48,496 bases of DNA, taken from Prevotella sp. (lineage in GTDB: Bacteria; Bacteroidota; Bacteroidia; Bacteroidales; Bacteroidaceae). The DNA is taken from positions 1-48,496 of the forward strand of contig JALFCW010000058.1 of assembly GCA_022771625.1 (NCBI GenBank), read 5' to 3'. Of the stretch, positions 1-8,339 are shown one piece after another; position 1 is the first letter of the stretch, and each line of letters begins with the position of its first letter. Below the pieces are notes generated by a model. That model saw nothing but the letters and a program-made list of their open reading frames with translations, was not told the origin of the DNA and searched no databases. The position numbers were made by a program, and so were the translations under genes.

Positions 1-128
1 ACAAAGAAATTTAATGAGCAAAACAGATGATTTTAAGAATTTTATTTGGTAGTTTGAATATTTAAACGTACCTTTGTTGCCGGTTTAAAGTGGTACCCTT
101 TTTAATTAGAATGTGGTATACTTTTTAT
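1..128. other. Non-coding window edge with GGTA(C/T)-type repeats
   Basis: No gene is visible in these bases. Two copies of a motif of the form GTGGTAYnCTTTTTA occur in tandem at about 91-105 and 114-128, just beyond the stop codon of the minus-strand ATPase gene. A related palindrome, GGTATATACC, occurs upstream of the Fic gene at 37713-37722. The function is unknown; it could be part of a dispersed repeat family or a protein-binding site. Confidence 0.35.
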
Positions 129-1418
129 TTAGCATATACACAAAAGGCGGAAGGGCTTGCCGGAGGGCGTTTTGACATTGTCAACAGAATAATTGCCTGA
201 CCATATCCTTATGGCAATGTCCTCGGGAGACATGTCCATAAACACCTGTATGGAGCGCAGATGGGCATTAGTGCCGTTCTTCACTTCAATAGGGATTATT
301 CGTGAATCATATAAATAAATGAAATCTATCTCCGCGCCGTTGTTGGGACGTGACCAGTAGGCACGTCGTTGTCCCACTTTTTCACTCAATGCCAACAGTT
401 CCTGAGCCACCACTTGTTCGGCTATTCTTCCGCGCCATACATCGAGAATGTCCTTCGCTCCTATGATGTCCTTGCGAATGCCTGCTTGGTAGTTGACTAT
501 GCCAGTGTCAAACCATATCAGTTTCGGCTTACGTCTTGTCTCTGGTATGACTGGTTGTATGGGGGATGAAGTAGGATAAACCAGTTCCATAAGCATAGCT
601 TTCTCTAGCAGGCGGAATGCTTCGCCCACTTCACGCGACTGATAGGAAGACTTGGCAAAATTCCCTAATGTGATAGCTTCTCCGGCTTCACTCCAACCAT
701 AGGAAAGAATGAAGCGCACAACCTCTGTGAGTTTGTTGCCTCTTACGTATTTTTCAACGTCATCCTTGTAGGCTGTCACGAGAGTGTCGAAATAAGTGTC
801 AAGCCCCAGAATGTCTTTGTTCTTGGAAAAGGCATCAACAATCTCTGGCATTCCTCCCACAAGCATATATTGCTGGAAAAGATTCATTAATTCGTTGTGA
901 AATGGCAGAGCCATCTCTGGCGATGTGGATAGAATGGCTCTGAGGTTGCCCTTGCCCAATGCTCCAAGGAATTCGAAGAACGAACATGGCCGAAGAGCCA
1001 TATATTGCACTCTGCCCACTGGAAAACTGACCTTTACGTCAATTAGATTTTCAAGTAACGACCCGGCTGCAATCACGTGCAAATGGTGCAGTTGTTCATA
1101 GAAATATCTGAGTCGGGCAACGGTCTTGGGGGAGTTCTGTATTTCGTCAATAAACAGTAGGGTGTCCCCCCCGCGGTTTTCTTTGCCTTTTGAAGCATAT
1201 AGCATCATCTCGAGGTTTTCCATTGAGATGTCCATTTCCATCACATCGCGATCCTGTGTTTGCTCCATATTATAGTAGAGATAGTTGGCATAGGTCTTAC
1301 CGAATTCCTTTACTACAGTTGTTTTCCCTACTTGGCGTGCGCCACGTAGTATCAGGGGCTTCCGGGAGTCACTTGACTTCCATTGCTTGAGTCGATGGAT
1401 GATATCTCTATTGAACAT
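129..1418 (-). CDS. AAA_14 / DUF4143 ATPase
   Basis: This is a 429-residue member of the Bacteroidetes-rich AAA_14 plus DUF4143 family, whose role is not settled. The N-terminal ATPase has a Walker A (GARQVGKTT, residues 26-34) and a Walker B (LLFIDEIQ, 87-94). The C-terminal DUF4143 part ends in a PD-(D/E)XK-like pattern with D365 and an E-x-K at 378-380, suggesting a nuclease-fold domain. The ATG at 1418 is supported by a Bacteroidetes-type promoter immediately upstream on the minus strand (1466-1497). The gene is monocistronic and faces away from the AlaX-helicase pair. Such genes are often strain-variable, but this one may not belong to the defence island. The family call is firm; the biological role is unknown. 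Confidence 0.9.
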   Translation of the reverse strand: MFNRDIIHRLKQWKSSDSRKPLILRGARQVGKTTVVKEFGKTYANYLYYNMEQTQDRDVMEMDISMENLEMMLYASKGKENRGGDTLLFIDEIQNSPKTVARLRYFYEQLHHLHVIAAGSLLENLIDVKVSFPVGRVQYMALRPCSFFEFLGALGKGNLRAILSTSPEMALPFHNELMNLFQQYMLVGGMPEIVDAFSKNKDILGLDTYFDTLVTAYKDDVEKYVRGNKLTEVVRFILSYGWSEAGEAITLGNFAKSSYQSREVGEAFRLLEKAMLMELVYPTSSPIQPVIPETRRKPKLIWFDTGIVNYQAGIRKDIIGAKDILDVWRGRIAEQVVAQELLALSEKVGQRRAYWSRPNNGAEIDFIYLYDSRIIPIEVKNGTNAHLRSIQVFMDMSPEDIAIRIWSGNYSVDNVKTPSGKPFRLLCIC

Positions 1419-1465
1419 TTTCTTAATCGTTGTTTACTATACGACTTCAATTGATATTTTGTCGG

Positions 1466-1497
1466 CAAAGATACAATATTATTATGAATTATGCAAA
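1466..1497 (-). promoter_or_regulatory. Promoter of the AAA_14 ATPase gene
   Basis: On the minus strand TATCTTTG (plus strand CAAAGATA, 1466-1473) matches the Bacteroidetes -7 element TAnnTTTG. A -33 TTTG (plus strand CAAA, 1494-1497) lies 20 bases upstream. This is the expected geometry and puts transcription start about 55 bases before the ATG at 1418. Confidence 0.65.
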
Positions 1498-1510
1498 TTT
1501 TTTCTCGTTT

Positions 1511-1609
1511 TTGTCGTAAATCAGGGGCAAAATGGTGCCTGATTTGTCGTAAATCAGGGGCAAAATAGTGTTTTATTTGTCGTAAATCAGGGGCAAGATG
1601 ATGAAATAG
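1511..1609. repeat. 33-bp minisatellite, three copies
   Basis: Three head-to-tail copies with a 33-base period share the core TTGTCGTAAATCAGGGGCAA at 1511, 1544 and 1577. The array sits directly upstream of the -33 element of the minus-strand ATPase promoter. The period is divisible by three, which creates an artificial minus-strand reading frame with an 11-residue repeat; I do not regard that frame as a gene. Copy number could vary between strains and affect promoter activity, but this is inference. Confidence 0.85.
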
Positions 1610-1675
1610 GGTATTCAATAATTATGTGTTTTTGCTCTAAATCGCATGTTTTTTGTGAAATTTGGAGGAAAAACC

Positions 1676-1706
1676 TTTGTTTTCTGAAATAAAAGATGTA
1701 TTTTTG
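1676..1706 (+). promoter_or_regulatory. Promoter of the AlaX-like / Dna2-like operon
   Basis: TTTG at 1676-1679 and TATTTTTG at 1699-1706 are separated by 19 bases and fit the Bacteroidetes -33/-7 promoter consensus. The start codon at 1770 lies about 55 bases beyond the predicted transcription start. Confidence 0.6.
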
Positions 1707-1769
1707 CAGCATTAATTTAGTGCCTTATAAAGTTGCACTTACAATTGTTTATAGTTTTTTTGTTAGTAT

Positions 1770-2264
1770 ATGGAACAACCAGTATTGAATGAACACAACA
1801 AGAGTGAGCACGAACCTTCGCATACGGCGGAGCATTTGCTCAATCAGACAATGGTGAGGATGTTCGGCTGCGAAAGGTCGAAGAATGCTCATATTGAGAG
1901 AAAGAAGAGTAAAATAAACTTTCTGCTTGCGGAATGTCCTACTGATGGACAAGTTGCTGAAATAGAGAGTAAAATCAACGAACTTATTGCCGCAGACTTG
2001 CCTGTGGAATATGAGTTTGTCACTCGCGACAATATCCCGGAGGGAGTTAAGCTCGACAAATTGCCCGAAGACGCAAGTGAAACATTGCGACTCGTAAGGA
2101 TTGGCGACTATGACGTATGCCCTTGCATCGGCAAGCACGTAAAGTCAACCAAGGAGATTGGGTCATTCCGAATTACAAGTACAAGCTACAACGAAGGTTC
2201 GTTTCGCATTGTTTTCAGAGTATATCCCGAATTTCCCAATCACCCCGTAGGCTACGAGAAATAA
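1770..2264 (+). CDS. AlaX-like tRNA-editing (tRNA_SAD) domain protein
   Basis: This 164-residue protein resembles the second additional domain (SAD) of alanyl- and threonyl-tRNA synthetases, which as free-standing AlaX proteins deacylate mischarged tRNA(Ala). The metal-binding signature is visible as HTAEH (H18 and H22) and C119-x3-H123. The stretch around residues 131-152 (GSFRITST followed by a beta-rich segment) is also typical of the domain. No aminoacylation domain is present, so it can only be an editing or hydrolase domain. The stop codon is six bases before the ATG of the next gene, a Dna2-like nuclease-helicase, so the two are almost certainly co-transcribed. Whether it edits tRNA or has been reassigned to work with the helicase cannot be told from sequence. 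Confidence 0.8.
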   Translation: MEQPVLNEHNKSEHEPSHTAEHLLNQTMVRMFGCERSKNAHIERKKSKINFLLAECPTDGQVAEIESKINELIAADLPVEYEFVTRDNIPEGVKLDKLPEDASETLRLVRIGDYDVCPCIGKHVKSTKEIGSFRITSTSYNEGSFRIVFRVYPEFPNHPVGYEK

Positions 2265-2270
2265 TTGAAC

Positions 2271-5200
2271 ATGCTATCACCATATAGCCGAAAACATACT
2301 GATGACGGCGACAGGGAGAAGAACACCGGCAGGGGCAAGTATGTTATAGTGGAATCTGCATCGGCACTCTATGCGCAGTTGGAGGGTGCTTGTGCAGAGG
2401 GTATGTCAACCGAAGAAAGGTATGACATACTAAGAGGAGTGTTCCGACGTGCGGTGGAACAGGCTATAGCCGATTGTCAGATTGCCTTTGTGGGATTCTT
2501 CTCCAAGGTGGATTATTGTGTAAAGAAATATCAGATTCCTTATACAATAGCCGATCTCATACACTTGGCGCGCAAGGACATATTCCCAAAGTCGAATAGT
2601 GACCAAGAACTGTCAGATGACGAACTCGAAAGGCTCTTCCCCCACAATATTAAGGCTACGGCATTGCTGGTGTATTGGGTGTGTGGCAAGGAGGAGATAC
2701 CCGAAAGTCTGAAGAGCCATTTCCCCATGGCCGACAGGAAAAGCACATGGGGAAAAATCAGTGAGAATGTGCTACGCGTGGTGGTGGCACGATGGGATGA
2801 CAATTTCATCTGGGCTACGGAGGAAGAGAACAACACAACACTCAAGATATGCTATGGTAAGGACAACAAGATATTGACGCTTGACGGCAAGGCCGACTGG
2901 TCGTATCTGAAGACGGTGTTGTGGGAAGGCGCGCAGATGAACCTCGTCAGAATACGTATGGATGAGCGAGGGGAGATAGTCATGCCGGAGCTTATTATTC
3001 TCGAACCTGATTTCCTCGTGAACATCACCACGATAGCCAGTTGCTTTGAGTCGTATGCCGAGTCGCCATTCGTGAATCTCATCAACAAGATTAAGCCCAA
3101 TGTAAATAATCGGGCAATATTCCTGGGTAATCTCTCCGGACAATTTCTCGACGACACTGTGCATGGCAGGGACATCCCCTTTGAGAACAGCCTTAAGGAG
3201 TTTGTCAATAATAATGCTCTAAGCATGATATCTTGCCAGGAACTGATTGACAACTTCGTGCAGTTTAAGCAAGATGCGCAGGTTCAGAAGCGCAATATTG
3301 AGAAACTGATAGGCTCCGATCTTCCGAACTCAATCGGACAGTATAGCAAGGAAGACGTTGTTCTCGAACCCTCGTTTTTCAGTGAGGTGTTGGGAATACA
3401 AGGACGTCTCGACTTCCTATGTCAAAAGGGTAGGGACGTGACCATCATAGAGCAGAAGTCGGGCAAGGGAGAATTTGTTCCGTTTAAATCACCTGACAGC
3501 AATCCGGATATCCCCGTGATAAAGGAGCCCCATAAGGTGCAGCTGATGCTATATCGCGCTCTGTTCAATTATGAGTTTGGGAAATATGCTGAGGAACTGA
3601 AACATATCATGCTCCTTTATTCCAAATACTCTGCTGGATTGGTGCTTTTGGCAAACGACCAGCGGCTGCTGCTTAGGGCGATAAGGATGCGCAACCTGAT
3701 AGCATGGAGCGAGATATTCTATGCCAAGGAGGGATTGGACATATTGACGACTCTGACACCGGACAAGTTGAACCTGAAGAAAATATCGGGCCGACTATGG
3801 GAAAACTACTTAAAGCCACAACTGTCGGCATTGCTTGCGCCCATCTATTCCGCCACCCCATTGGAACGCTCGTATTACCTGCGATTCCTGCGTTTCCTCG
3901 AAAACGAACAGCTATTGTCAAAAATGGGAAACAAGCAGAAGGAAAACTCTGGATTTGCGTCAATATGGAATGACACTCTTGATGACAAGAAGACGGCGGG
4001 AAATATATACGACGGATTGACAGTGTCGGAATTCCGTTATGATGACGAAGGCAGTGCCGCGATTAGTGGGGTGGTGCTTAAGTTTGATGAACCGCAATCT
4101 GCCGACACCACGAATTTCCGTATAGGAGATATCGTCATACTTTATCCATATAATTACGACAAGAAAACAAGGATTCCCAATGCCTGCGCACAGATGGTGC
4201 ATAGGGCTACTATTGTGGATATTCGTGAGAATGACATTGAACTGAAATTGCGTAACAGTCAGACGGACAAGAGAACGATAGAGAACAAGCCCGAGGGTAC
4301 GCTTTGGGCCATTGAGCACGACATGCTTGAGTCGATGACCGGTTCGCTTTACAGTGCAATGCATTCTTTCCTCTCGGCACCGAAATCACGTCGCGACCTC
4401 ATACTCTCGCAGCGTGAGCCTATATGCGACACATCCATCCATCGCAAGGGGGAATACGGAGCCTTCAACACTCTTGTGGAACATGCCAAGCAGGCCAAGG
4501 ACATATTCCTCATTATCGGTCCTCCAGGCACTGGCAAGACATCCTACGGACTGGTAAACCTGCTCAAGGAGGAATTGCTGGAGGAGGGCACCAACGTGCT
4601 GCTTTTGTCATATACCAACAGGGCTGTGGATGAGATATGCAGCAAACTGGTGGAGATGAGGCAGGAGAATCCGGATTTTGATTTCATACGCTTAGGGTCG
4701 GAACTCTCGTGCTCTAAGGAATATCTCGACTATATGCTCAGTGTAAAGTCGAAGAAGCTCAATAGCGCCAATGCGGTGATGAAGATGATACAAACGACAA
4801 GGGTGTTCTGTGGAACGACGGCTTCGCTCAATGCCAACATCTCGTTGTTGCAGATAAAGCATTTCAGTCTTGCCATCGTGGATGAGTCATCGCAGATTCT
4901 CGAACCCCATCTTATAGGACTCTTCAGTGCGCAAAAGGACAATAGATGCCGGATAGAAAAGTTTGTACTTATCGGCGACCACAAGCAATTGCCAGCAGTG
5001 GTGCAGCAGACGGTGGAGGAATCGGCAGTAAGCGAACCCGAACTCATCGGCATCAATCTGAGGGATTGCCGCTTGTCGTTGTTTGAGCGATTGTTGGCGC
5101 AATTCAAGACTGATAAGGGGTATGACGAGAGATACGTGTATATGCTCACCAAACAGGGACGAATGCACAGGGACATTGCCGAATTCCCAAATCAGGCTTT

Positions 5201-5825
5201 CTATGGCAACAAACTCGACATCGTGCCGCTCGAACATCAGACGCTCCCCACGGTGCGCAAGGACTCAGCCAACAGTATCATCACCATGCTCACCACCCAC
5301 CGCATAGCCTTTGTGGAGGCTCGACCAACAGTGTTGTCACCTTCGGCAAAGACCAACAAGACCGAGGCGCAGATGATTGCTGCCACAGTGCGGGCCATAT
5401 ACGAACTGACATCTGAAGGCTTTGATAAAGACAAGACCGTCGGGGTGATAGTGCCTTATCGCAACCAGATATCAACCGTGCGCAACGAGATAGACAGATA
5501 TGGCATCCCGTGCCTGCACGACATCACCATCGACACCGTGGAGCGTTATCAAGGCAGTCAGCGCGACTTCATTATCTATGGTTTCACCATCCAGCAGCCC
5601 TATCAGCTCAACTTCCTCACCAACGACGTGTTTGAGGAGGACGGCATGATAATCGACCGCAAGTTGAATGTGGCTCTCACCCGTGCCCGTCTGAATCTCA
5701 TTCTCATAGGCAACCCCGTGTTGCTCAATATGAACATCACCTTCTCCAATCTTCTCGATTTTGTGCGTGCCAAGGGTGGATATATAGATGTCCCCACGGA
5801 GGAATACTGCAAGGGGGTATTTTGA
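2271..5825 (+). CDS. Dna2-like nuclease-helicase (PD-(D/E)XK plus SF1 helicase)
   Basis: The protein is about 1184 residues. A Cas4/RecB-type nuclease is seen around residues 380-430: D381, E394-Q-K396, then a downstream QLMLYR motif. A superfamily 1 DNA helicase of the Dna2/UPF1 type follows, with Walker A GPPGTGKT (about 750-757), motif II DESSQ, motif III GDHKQLP, motif V with RYQGSQRDF, and motif VI VALTRAR. The N-terminal 370 residues were not recognised. A TTG at 2265, directly after the preceding stop, is in frame, but the ATG at 2271 is the more usual start. The combination predicts ATP-driven cutting and unwinding of DNA ends or flaps, as in Dna2. The upstream AlaX-like partner is unusual. 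A role in repair or anti-phage defence is inference. Confidence 0.85.
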   Translation: MLSPYSRKHTDDGDREKNTGRGKYVIVESASALYAQLEGACAEGMSTEERYDILRGVFRRAVEQAIADCQIAFVGFFSKVDYCVKKYQIPYTIADLIHLARKDIFPKSNSDQELSDDELERLFPHNIKATALLVYWVCGKEEIPESLKSHFPMADRKSTWGKISENVLRVVVARWDDNFIWATEEENNTTLKICYGKDNKILTLDGKADWSYLKTVLWEGAQMNLVRIRMDERGEIVMPELIILEPDFLVNITTIASCFESYAESPFVNLINKIKPNVNNRAIFLGNLSGQFLDDTVHGRDIPFENSLKEFVNNNALSMISCQELIDNFVQFKQDAQVQKRNIEKLIGSDLPNSIGQYSKEDVVLEPSFFSEVLGIQGRLDFLCQKGRDVTIIEQKSGKGEFVPFKSPDSNPDIPVIKEPHKVQLMLYRALFNYEFGKYAEELKHIMLLYSKYSAGLVLLANDQRLLLRAIRMRNLIAWSEIFYAKEGLDILTTLTPDKLNLKKISGRLWENYLKPQLSALLAPIYSATPLERSYYLRFLRFLENEQLLSKMGNKQKENSGFASIWNDTLDDKKTAGNIYDGLTVSEFRYDDEGSAAISGVVLKFDEPQSADTTNFRIGDIVILYPYNYDKKTRIPNACAQMVHRATIVDIRENDIELKLRNSQTDKRTIENKPEGTLWAIEHDMLESMTGSLYSAMHSFLSAPKSRRDLILSQREPICDTSIHRKGEYGAFNTLVEHAKQAKDIFLIIGPPGTGKTSYGLVNLLKEELLEEGTNVLLLSYTNRAVDEICSKLVEMRQENPDFDFIRLGSELSCSKEYLDYMLSVKSKKLNSANAVMKMIQTTRVFCGTTASLNANISLLQIKHFSLAIVDESSQILEPHLIGLFSAQKDNRCRIEKFVLIGDHKQLPAVVQQTVEESAVSEPELIGINLRDCRLSLFERLLAQFKTDKGYDERYVYMLTKQGRMHRDIAEFPNQAFYGNKLDIVPLEHQTLPTVRKDSANSIITMLTTHRIAFVEARPTVLSPSAKTNKTEAQMIAATVRAIYELTSEGFDKDKTVGVIVPYRNQISTVRNEIDRYGIPCLHDITIDTVERYQGSQRDFIIYGFTIQQPYQLNFLTNDVFEEDGMIIDRKLNVALTRARLNLILIGNPVLLNMNITFSNLLDFVRAKGGYIDVPTEEYCKGVF

Positions 5826-5869
5826 TGCTTATTTCCTTATCCTAATTCTATAAGAAATGGAAGAAATGA

Positions 5870-6000
5870 AACTCCCCAAACCTCGGCTGCAAGGAAACGC
5901 CCTACCTTTCAGGGCGAGCAATGGGCTGAACGACATTACCCAGGGTGCCGCTTCGCTCTGCCCTGGGCTATGAGCAGGTTGCCCTTTCAGGGCGTCCTTC
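5870..6000. repeat. GC-rich hairpin-forming repeat block
   Basis: This intergenic block is much richer in G and C than its surroundings and contains three nested hairpins: CGCCCT/AGGGCG at 5898-5916, CCCAGGG/CCCTGGG at 5939-5967, and GCCCT/AGGGC at 5981-5993. It resembles the small REP-like dispersed repeats of Bacteroidales genomes, although only one copy is present in this window. It may end the helicase transcript. I see no gene between 5826 and 6100. Confidence 0.5.
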
Positions 6001-6030
6001 ACTTGAGAGGGGCCAGGCTATGGAGCAAGA

Positions 6031-6069
6031 GGGCTCAGGGACAGGTACCTCTGATTCGTAAGAATGACA
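6031..6069. repeat. Dispersed repeat R1 (copy 1 of 3)
   Basis: The core is GGGACAGGTACCTCTGATTC, followed by G(T/C)AAGAATGA. Further copies lie at 14551-14590 and 37624-37657. Copies 1 and 2 are each within about 40 bases of a start codon that opens with Met-Ala-Lys-Lys (RhuM and HNH genes). The repeat contains an imperfect GGTACC-centred palindrome. Confidence 0.8.
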
Positions 6070-6100
6070 ACATAAAAGAATAACAATAAATAAGAAAACA

Positions 6101-7129
6101 ATGGCAAAGAAAAGAGAAATACGAAATAGTACAGCTGAGTTTCTTACCTTCGTAGCCGAAGGGAAGGAGAATGGCATACAGGTATTATATAAGGACGAAA
6201 CGATATGGGCTACCCAAAAGGCAATGGCCACACTCTTTGATGTGGGTGTACCGGCTATTAATAAACACCTGAAGAATATATTTGACTCAGGAGAGCTGAT
6301 GGTAGATTCAGTTATTTCCAAAATGGAAACAACTGCTTCCGATGGAAAAATGTACCAAACAGCTTTTTATAGTCTTGATGCCATCATCAGCGTGGGTTAT
6401 CGTGTCAACTCCATCCGTGCTACACAATTCCGCCAATGGTGTACATACGTCATCCGCCAGTTCTCGCTCCGAGGCTATATCATAGATAAGATGCGTATGG
6501 AGAACGGAGCGTTCATTGGCGAGGATTATTTTGAGCATCTGCTGTCTGAAATCCGTGAGATTCGCATGAGCGAACGGCGATTCTATCAGAAGCTCACGGA
6601 CATATATGCCACCAGCATTGACTATAACAGGGATGCTCCCACAACAAGAATGTTCTACAAGAAGATTCAAAACAAAATGCACTTTGCCGTACACGGACAT
6701 ACTGCTGCGGAGCTGATTGTTGACCGAGCTGATGCGTCAAAAGAGCACATGGGTCTAACAACCTGGGAGAAAGCACCTGACGGAAAAATTGTCAAGGCTG
6801 ACGTGAGCATAGCCAAGAATTATCTCAAAGAGAAGGAACTTGATGACATGGGAAAACTGGTCAACTCCATCCTTGACTTTGCACAACGTATGGCAGACAG
6901 ACACATTCCCATGACAATGGAGGACTGGGCAAAGCGGATAGACATCGTGCTTGAAGCTGGTGGAGATGCAGTCCTCAATGATGCCGGCCAGGTAACGGCA
7001 GAATATGCGAAGGAATACGCAGAGAGCGAATTTGAAAAATACCGAATCATACAAGACCGTTTGTTTAAGTCGGATTTTGATAAGTTCGACGATGGAGAAG
7101 GACTTATTTCTTTGGATTTTGAAAATTGA
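6101..7129 (+). CDS. RhuM family protein
   Basis: This 342-residue protein has the layout of the RhuM family, named after a Salmonella pathogenicity-island gene. A DNA-binding-like N-terminal region (about residues 30-75, with a WATQKAMATLFDV segment) is followed by a YSLDAIISVGYRVNS stretch and a helical C-terminal half containing a Fic/DOC-like AVHGHTAAELI stretch near residue 205. Members are common in islands and beside restriction systems; the molecular function is not established. Dispersed repeat R1 precedes it. Its last 92 coding bases and 25 bases beyond are repeated perfectly beside aat at 38883-39000, where a deletion remnant of the same gene survives. The family call is confident; the function is unknown. 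Confidence 0.85.
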   Translation: MAKKREIRNSTAEFLTFVAEGKENGIQVLYKDETIWATQKAMATLFDVGVPAINKHLKNIFDSGELMVDSVISKMETTASDGKMYQTAFYSLDAIISVGYRVNSIRATQFRQWCTYVIRQFSLRGYIIDKMRMENGAFIGEDYFEHLLSEIREIRMSERRFYQKLTDIYATSIDYNRDAPTTRMFYKKIQNKMHFAVHGHTAAELIVDRADASKEHMGLTTWEKAPDGKIVKADVSIAKNYLKEKELDDMGKLVNSILDFAQRMADRHIPMTMEDWAKRIDIVLEAGGDAVLNDAGQVTAEYAKEYAESEFEKYRIIQDRLFKSDFDKFDDGEGLISLDFEN

Positions 7130-7154
7130 TTGGAGGGTCACTGGGATATTCACT
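7037..7154. repeat. 118-bp perfect direct repeat, left copy
   Basis: This stretch covers the 3' end of the RhuM gene and its following bases. It is identical, base for base by eye, to 38883-39000. The right copy ends two bases into the last sense codon of aat. The two copies are in the same orientation and bound about 31.8 kb that includes the entire composite operon, so recombination between them could delete or circularise the segment. Confidence 0.9.
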
Positions 7155-7188
7155 CCATCTGATTCTAATACTTATTTAAATTAAGTTT

Positions 7189-8028
7189 ATGACAGGACAT
7201 GAATTATATGATGGACTTAAGCGAATAGCTGAAGCCCAGGAAGCCACAATGAGGCAATGCAGAATAATGGTGGCTGGATTCAAGGCTACTGGCGAGCAGG
7301 ACATCCGTTATATGGATGGCTTTATGGATGGACTATTGGATTTTATGGACCAAGGATCTGATACGGAACAGCTCTATAGGGAGTATCTTGCATACATATC
7401 TTCATTCAATCCTGAAGAAGGCAAAAGACGATTCCTTGACTTGGAGGACTCACAGGGTTATTGGACTCCGGCTGTGATAGCCGCCGGCATGGTGGCACGC
7501 GAGGTGCATCAAGGACAAAAGGACAAGGGTGGCAATGACTATTTTGTGTCACATCTCCTGCCCGTTGCTCAAAGCGGATTTACATGGAAAGAGAAAATCG
7601 TTGGTTTCCTTCATGATGCTATCGAAGATACTGATTATACAATAGAGGCCCTGTTCAGAAAAATTGAAGACACTCTACGTAAACTTTCTACAAGTGAAGA
7701 TGAAGCGTGGAAAGAAGAGTTTGATATGATGCCATTTCCTGGCGAAAGTATATATTTTCCATCAGATGATGATTGGCAAGAGATGGGAGATGCCTTGGCG
7801 ATTTTGAACTACCATACAGCTCCCAATCGGGAAGAGTATATAAAGAGATTTGGTGAGAATCAACTGGCATTGAAGGTAAAACTGAATGACATGAGGAATA
7901 ATATGGATATCAGCCGCATTCCTTCACCTACTCCGAAAGATTACGAGCGACTCGAAAGGTATAAGTCGGAATACAAAGTCTTACTGGATATGCTACCTCC
8001 GATTGATTTATCAGATAATCTCGAATAA
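7189..8028 (+). CDS. HD-domain phosphohydrolase, RelA/SpoT-hydrolase type
   Basis: This 279-residue protein carries the metal-dependent HD fold of (p)ppGpp hydrolases. H107 lies in a VHQGQ context, H122 follows a DYFVSH segment, the HD pair is H142-D143 with E146-D147 (LHDAIED), and a KLNDMRNNMD segment near residue 228 corresponds to the family's K-x-x-D-x-x-x-N element. No synthetase, TGS or ACT domain is present, so it resembles small alarmone hydrolases rather than a full Rel protein. The first 90 residues are helical and were not recognised. It stands between the RhuM gene and the WYL-led operon, in the same direction. A role in hydrolysing a nucleotide signal linked to defence is possible but unproven. 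Confidence 0.75.
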   Translation: MTGHELYDGLKRIAEAQEATMRQCRIMVAGFKATGEQDIRYMDGFMDGLLDFMDQGSDTEQLYREYLAYISSFNPEEGKRRFLDLEDSQGYWTPAVIAAGMVAREVHQGQKDKGGNDYFVSHLLPVAQSGFTWKEKIVGFLHDAIEDTDYTIEALFRKIEDTLRKLSTSEDEAWKEEFDMMPFPGESIYFPSDDDWQEMGDALAILNYHTAPNREEYIKRFGENQLALKVKLNDMRNNMDISRIPSPTPKDYERLERYKSEYKVLLDMLPPIDLSDNLE

Positions 8029-8194
8029 AGTAGCATAAAATCAGGAAACTATGAATGGTTGACAGTTCACTAAAAAGAGCAGAAAATTGGACTGAGAAAT
8101 GGACTAACAACCCAGAAGTCAGCAGAACTCAGCAAGAGGTCTGCAAGGTCGTTCGTGTCAACTACGCTCAAAATATGATTGATGCAGGGCTATC

Positions 8195-8339
8195 TGTGCA
8201 TTTTTACTGCATAAAACTGATTATTTTGATTATAGGTATAAAAAAAGAGTCATAACATTTGGTGGTTTGTTTTCTTTTTACTAATTTTGCAGATAGATTT
8301 ATAATAATCCGTATATGCCTACAAATAAGAACGCTCAAT
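8195..8339. repeat. 145-bp promoter-region repeat, left copy
   Basis: This stretch holds the promoter of the WYL-led operon, its leader and the first eight codons of the WYL gene. A nearly identical copy (about three differences, one of them in an A-run) lies at 37477-37622, where it leads into dispersed repeat R3 instead of a WYL gene. The right copy therefore looks like the stump of a second, deleted copy of the operon's front end. Confidence 0.9.
8258..8289 (+). promoter_or_regulatory. Promoter of the composite defence operon
   Basis: TTTG at 8258-8261 and TAATTTTG at 8282-8289 are separated by exactly 20 bases, a textbook Bacteroidetes -33/-7 pair. The ATG of the WYL gene is 25 bases beyond the -7 element, so the leader is very short. 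WYL regulators of defence operons usually repress their own promoter, so this site is the likely control point, although I did not identify a clear inverted-repeat operator. Confidence 0.7.

Noticed and set aside
1352..1618. Minus-strand reading frame of 88 residues with an 11-residue repeat
   Set aside because: It is generated by the 33-bp minisatellite, overlaps the ATPase promoter and start, and has no family resemblance.
8055..8255. Small plus-strand reading frame of 66 residues between the HD and WYL genes
   Set aside because: Its end lies inside the duplicated promoter region and upstream of the -33 element, and I see no promoter or family match. The ENWTEKWTNN part might be a decayed gene tail, but this is too weak to list.
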